A DNA stretch of 33,552 bases from contig CAKZUF010000029.1 of NCBI GenBank assembly GCA_937921685.1, positions 1-33,552 of the forward strand. The letters run 5' to 3'. Of this stretch, positions 33,511-33,552 are shown one piece after another (positions within the stretch are counted from its first letter, which is position 1; each line of letters begins with the position of its first letter). The notes under the pieces were generated by a model. The model was not told where the DNA came from, searched no databases, and saw nothing but the letters and a program-made list of their open reading frames with translations. The DNA is from an uncultured archaeon. GTDB taxonomy: Archaea; Thermoproteota; Nitrososphaeria_A; Caldarchaeales; Calditenuaceae. The position numbers and the translations under genes were made by a program.

Positions 33511-33552
33511 AATGTGTTCACCCAGACTGAAGAGGACCTCAGCCGAGGTTAC

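Overview
The window is archaeal, most likely a thermophilic lineage of the Thermoproteota (TACK) side. It carries the archaeal rpoN-eno-rpsB gene string, a multi-OB-fold RPA-type protein, the large primase subunit PriL, an archaeal-size malate synthase of about 830 residues, a KaiC-like ATPase, a tRNA-Val with an intron, and TATA boxes centred about 27 nt before many start codons (leaderless transcripts, with frequent GTG/TTG starts). I cannot fix the genus from sequence alone; an Aigarchaeota- or crenarchaeote-like organism is an inference.

Layout. 1-5.2 kb: the tail of a methyltransferase-like gene, then rpoN-eno-rpsB on the minus strand, divergent from a KaiC-like ATPase that runs tail-to-tail into a replication protein A-like gene, then a small membrane protein. 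5.2-10.4 kb: lutC-lutB (LUD/Fe-S oxidoreductase) divergent from malate synthase. 10.4-13.9 kb: a GH127-type glycosidase, triosephosphate isomerase and a membrane-anchored protein. 14-17.5 kb: a phosphonate-type ABC transporter operon (binding protein, ATPase, permease) plus a polytopic membrane protein, with a palindrome in its promoter. 17.6-18.4 kb: a decayed LAGLIDADG homing endonuclease facing an intron-containing tRNA-Val(GAC). 18.5-25.2 kb: a three-gene minus-strand operon led by a giant protein that fuses an apparently dead M28-peptidase-like ectodomain to an FtsX/MacB permease. 25.3-28.8 kb: Gfo/Idh/MocA dehydrogenase, aldo/keto reductase and a GlcD-type FAD oxidase. 28.8-33.55 kb: a tightly packed minus-strand replication/repair operon (zinc-finger protein, 34-residue zinc ribbon, coiled-coil membrane protein, XPD/Rad3-like helicase, PriL, small protein).

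The most exciting item is the helicase gene. As DNA it is broken twice, once inside the Walker A motif and once inside helicase motif VI. In both places the interruption is flanked by a full bulge-helix-bulge (BHB) structure with a 4-bp central helix and two 3-nt bulges. Excising 84 nt (32274-32357) and 20 nt (30856-30875) exactly restores GKT and QAAGR in one 582-codon frame. The gene therefore appears to need the tRNA-splicing endonuclease and RNA ligase for expression. BHB introns in archaeal protein genes are known (cbf5) but rare; two in one gene, both inside catalytic motifs and one of only 20 nt, is unusual.

Metabolic reading: lutBC, the GlcD-like oxidase and malate synthase could together take a 2-hydroxy acid such as glycolate to glyoxylate and malate. 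GH127, Gfo/Idh and aldo/keto reductase suggest use of plant-type sugars. These links are inference from content.
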